Assembly (NCBI GenBank): GCA_018780035.1
Contig: JADMKE010000017.1
Coordinates: 124,001-188,000, forward strand
DNA: 64,000 nt
Source: Candidatus Sericytochromatia bacterium
Lineage (GTDB): Bacteria > Cyanobacteriota > Sericytochromatia > UBA7694
Direction of reading: 5' to 3'
Shown here: in pieces, positions 62,561-64,000 of the stretch
Layout of the letters: each line of letters begins with the position of its first letter
Numbering within the stretch: position 1 is the stretch's first letter
Made by a program: the position numbers and the translations under genes
The notes under the pieces: model-generated
The model's input: the letters and a program-made list of their open reading frames with translations, nothing else
What the model was told of the DNA's origin: nothing
The model's database searches: none

Positions 62561-63388
62561 ATGACGATTGAGTTCGCCGTGATTGGCGGCGGAGTCATGG
62601 GCGAAGTCCTTTCTCGCGCTGTGACTTCGGCAGGCGTTTACACCCCAGAACAGGTCTTGGTAGTCGATCCCAATCCCAATAAATTGCGCAAACTGCAGCA
62701 GGAAATTGGGATCAAAACCAGCAGCCACCTCTCCGATGTGGCTCAGGCCCAAACGGTTTTATTGGCTGTCAAACCCGACAATGTGCCCAAAGTGCTTAGC
62801 AGTCTACAACACGAAAAGCTCTCAGCCCACTTGCTCTTGATTTCGATTGTGGCCGGTGTCTCGATTGAAGGTATGGCTGCTTATCTGCCCGAACAGAGCG
62901 CGATTATCCGCGTCATGACCAATACCCCCTGCCTGGTCAATGCGGGCATGTCGGTGCTGGCCCCCAATGGGCATGTCAGCGAAAGCCAACAGGCTTTGGC
63001 CCTTTCCATTTTTTCAGCCGTGGGTGAGAGCTTGATTTTGCCGGAAAAATACCTCGATGCAGTCACCGGCTTAAGTGGTTCGGGACCCGGTTTTGTCTTT
63101 TTAATTGTCGATGCCCTGATCGAAGCGGGGGTTTTACAGGGGCTGCCCCGCGCCATATCTCGGCAGTTGGTCGTGCAAACCCTGATCGGCTCCGCCAAAC
63201 TGATCCAGGAAACCGATAGACACCCCGCTCAGCTTCGTGATATGGTGACTTCACCCGGAGGCACCACCATTGCAGGGATTCAGGTGATGGAAGAATACAA
63301 AATCCGGGCCACTCTCCTCAAGACGGTTGAAACCGCCACCCAGCGTTCCAAAGCCCTGGGAGAACGCAATAAGGAAAACAAAATATGA
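62561..63388 (+). CDS. proC: Pyrroline-5-carboxylate reductase
   Basis: A 275-residue enzyme for the last step of proline synthesis. The dinucleotide site is FAVIGGGVMGEVL; the signature DMVTSPGGTTIAGIQVME and GLSGSGPGFVFLIVDAL are present. It begins three bases after sepF and overlaps yggT by four. The order sepF-proC-yggT is seen in Gram-positive bacteria and cyanobacteria. Confidence 0.96.
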   Translation: MTIEFAVIGGGVMGEVLSRAVTSAGVYTPEQVLVVDPNPNKLRKLQQEIGIKTSSHLSDVAQAQTVLLAVKPDNVPKVLSSLQHEKLSAHLLLISIVAGVSIEGMAAYLPEQSAIIRVMTNTPCLVNAGMSVLAPNGHVSESQQALALSIFSAVGESLILPEKYLDAVTGLSGSGPGFVFLIVDALIEAGVLQGLPRAISRQLVVQTLIGSAKLIQETDRHPAQLRDMVTSPGGTTIAGIQVMEEYKIRATLLKTVETATQRSKALGERNKENKI

Positions 63389-63645
63389 CCGGATTGCTGA
63401 CTTTTTTATCTGCGCTGCGCGGCTTGTTGTATCTCCTGATTTTGGCGCGCATGATCATCTCTTTTTTGCCCCATGCAGATATGCGGCACCCGCTGGTTAA
63501 ATTTGTCTATGGTGCAACAGAACCTCTTCTGGCCCCTTTTCGGGCGATTTTGCCCAGCACCCGCATTGGAATCGATTTTTCACCGCTGCTGCTCTTGCTG
63601 GTGATGGACATGATTATCCGCATTGCTGAGAATATGTTGCATTAG
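63385..63645 (+). CDS. yggT: YggT family membrane protein
   Basis: An 86-residue protein with two hydrophobic helices around FVYGATEPLLAPFRAILPS, the family signature. YggT proteins relate to cell shape and ion tolerance. It overlaps proC (ATGA). Confidence 0.92.
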   Translation: MTGLLTFLSALRGLLYLLILARMIISFLPHADMRHPLVKFVYGATEPLLAPFRAILPSTRIGIDFSPLLLLLVMDMIIRIAENMLH

Positions 63646-63695
63646 CGGTAACCCAAATCCGACAAGCGGCTTACCGCTCATCCCCCTGTCTTATG

Positions 63696-64000
63696 TCACT
63701 CGACAAATTCGTAGAGCAATTTGCGCAGCCGCTTTTCGGCCTGTTTGATTTTGCGGCAGACTTCCATTTGAGACATGTCCAATTGTTCAGCAATCACGGC
63801 CTGTGTCAGGTCTTCAAAATAGCGCAGTCTGAGCAATTGCTGGTCCAAGGGTTCGAGTTTTTCAATCCCTTCGAGAATGAACAAACGCGTGTCCATGCGG
63901 TTTTGGGTTCCACCCTCATCTGAGCTAAGCGAGTCAAGCAGGGTGCGTTTTTCCTGATTTTCATCGTTCACTTCTTGATCCAACCAGACCATGCGCGAGC
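63696..64000 (-). CDS. Sigma-70-like factor, C-terminal part (5' truncated)
   Basis: At least 100 codons, open to the window edge. Region 4 is clear: a helix with LDQQLLRLRYFEDLTQ followed by VIAEQLDMSQMEVCRKIKQ, the pattern of SigB/SigF/SigG-type factors. An ATG at 63992 lies within the expected coding region, so it is not taken as the start. The target regulon is unknown. It converges with yggT. Confidence 0.85.
   Translation of the reverse strand, partial: SRMVWLDQEVNDENQEKRTLLDSLSSDEGGTQNRMDTRLFILEGIEKLEPLDQQLLRLRYFEDLTQAVIAEQLDMSQMEVCRKIKQAEKRLRKLLYEFVE

Overview
The window looks like chromosome from a didermic bacterium on or near the cyanobacterial branch, most likely a non-photosynthetic relative (Sericytochromatia/Melainabacteria-type); no photosynthesis gene is visible. 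The clues are a ComFB-family gene, an outer-membrane porin with an SLH domain plus CsaB (the pyruvyltransferase that makes SLH ligands), SepF-ProC-YggT in a row, and an intein in DnaB. Placement is inference; a marker-gene tree would decide it. No rRNA, tRNA, CRISPR array or insertion sequence was found.

Layout. (1) 1-4926: a tightly overlapping operon with a cyclase 3' end, csaB, a TagA/WecG glycosyltransferase, ftsE, ftsX, comFB and an EamA transporter. (2) 4923-8640: an opposite-strand four-gene operon with two related chaperone-like proteins, a TPR protein and a hydrophobic protein lacking a signal peptide. (3) 8777-14174: NHL lipoprotein, 2OG-Fe(II) oxygenase, DUF2147 protein, then a wbpB-wbpD-wbpE set for a diacetamido-uronic acid sugar. 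(4) 14205-21344: a small hydrophobic protein, a giant repeat protein of about 1955 residues and dgkA. (5) 21341-33817: surface lipoproteins (two with exactly seven repeats each, probably beta-propellers), a diguanylate cyclase, an HTH/helical-repeat protein, a glycine-zipper protein and a subtilase. (6) 33849-37158: three stop/start-coupled genes for proline-rich and coiled-coil proteins sharing a small module. (7) 37249-43308: one transcription unit nusA-ylxR-infB-SH3 protein-thiL with a near-consensus promoter. (8) 43473-49771: glyoxalase-like protein, ilvE, SLH porin, rplI, dnaB with a 155-residue mini-intein, and an SRPBCC protein. (9) 49828-59403: a type I restriction island with an embedded PrrC-like ATPase/putative anticodon nuclease, DinD, and a PIN-like/ImmA-IrrE pair. 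(10) 59546-64000: DedA, 5'-nucleotidase, sepF, proC, yggT and a sigma factor 3' end.

How it fits together: CsaB would pyruvylate a wall polymer to which the SLH porin binds, tying outer membrane to wall. TagA-like and Wbp-type enzymes could build surface glycans on undecaprenyl phosphate recycled by DgkA. FtsEX, SepF and NusA/IF-2 are housekeeping. The GGDEF enzyme and ComFB suggest cyclic-dinucleotide signalling.

Most interesting: several proteins have P/T/S/A-rich N-termini and no Sec signal, and one operon (4923-8640) resembles a type III chaperone/translocator cassette in layout. No secretion apparatus is in the window, so this remains a hypothesis.
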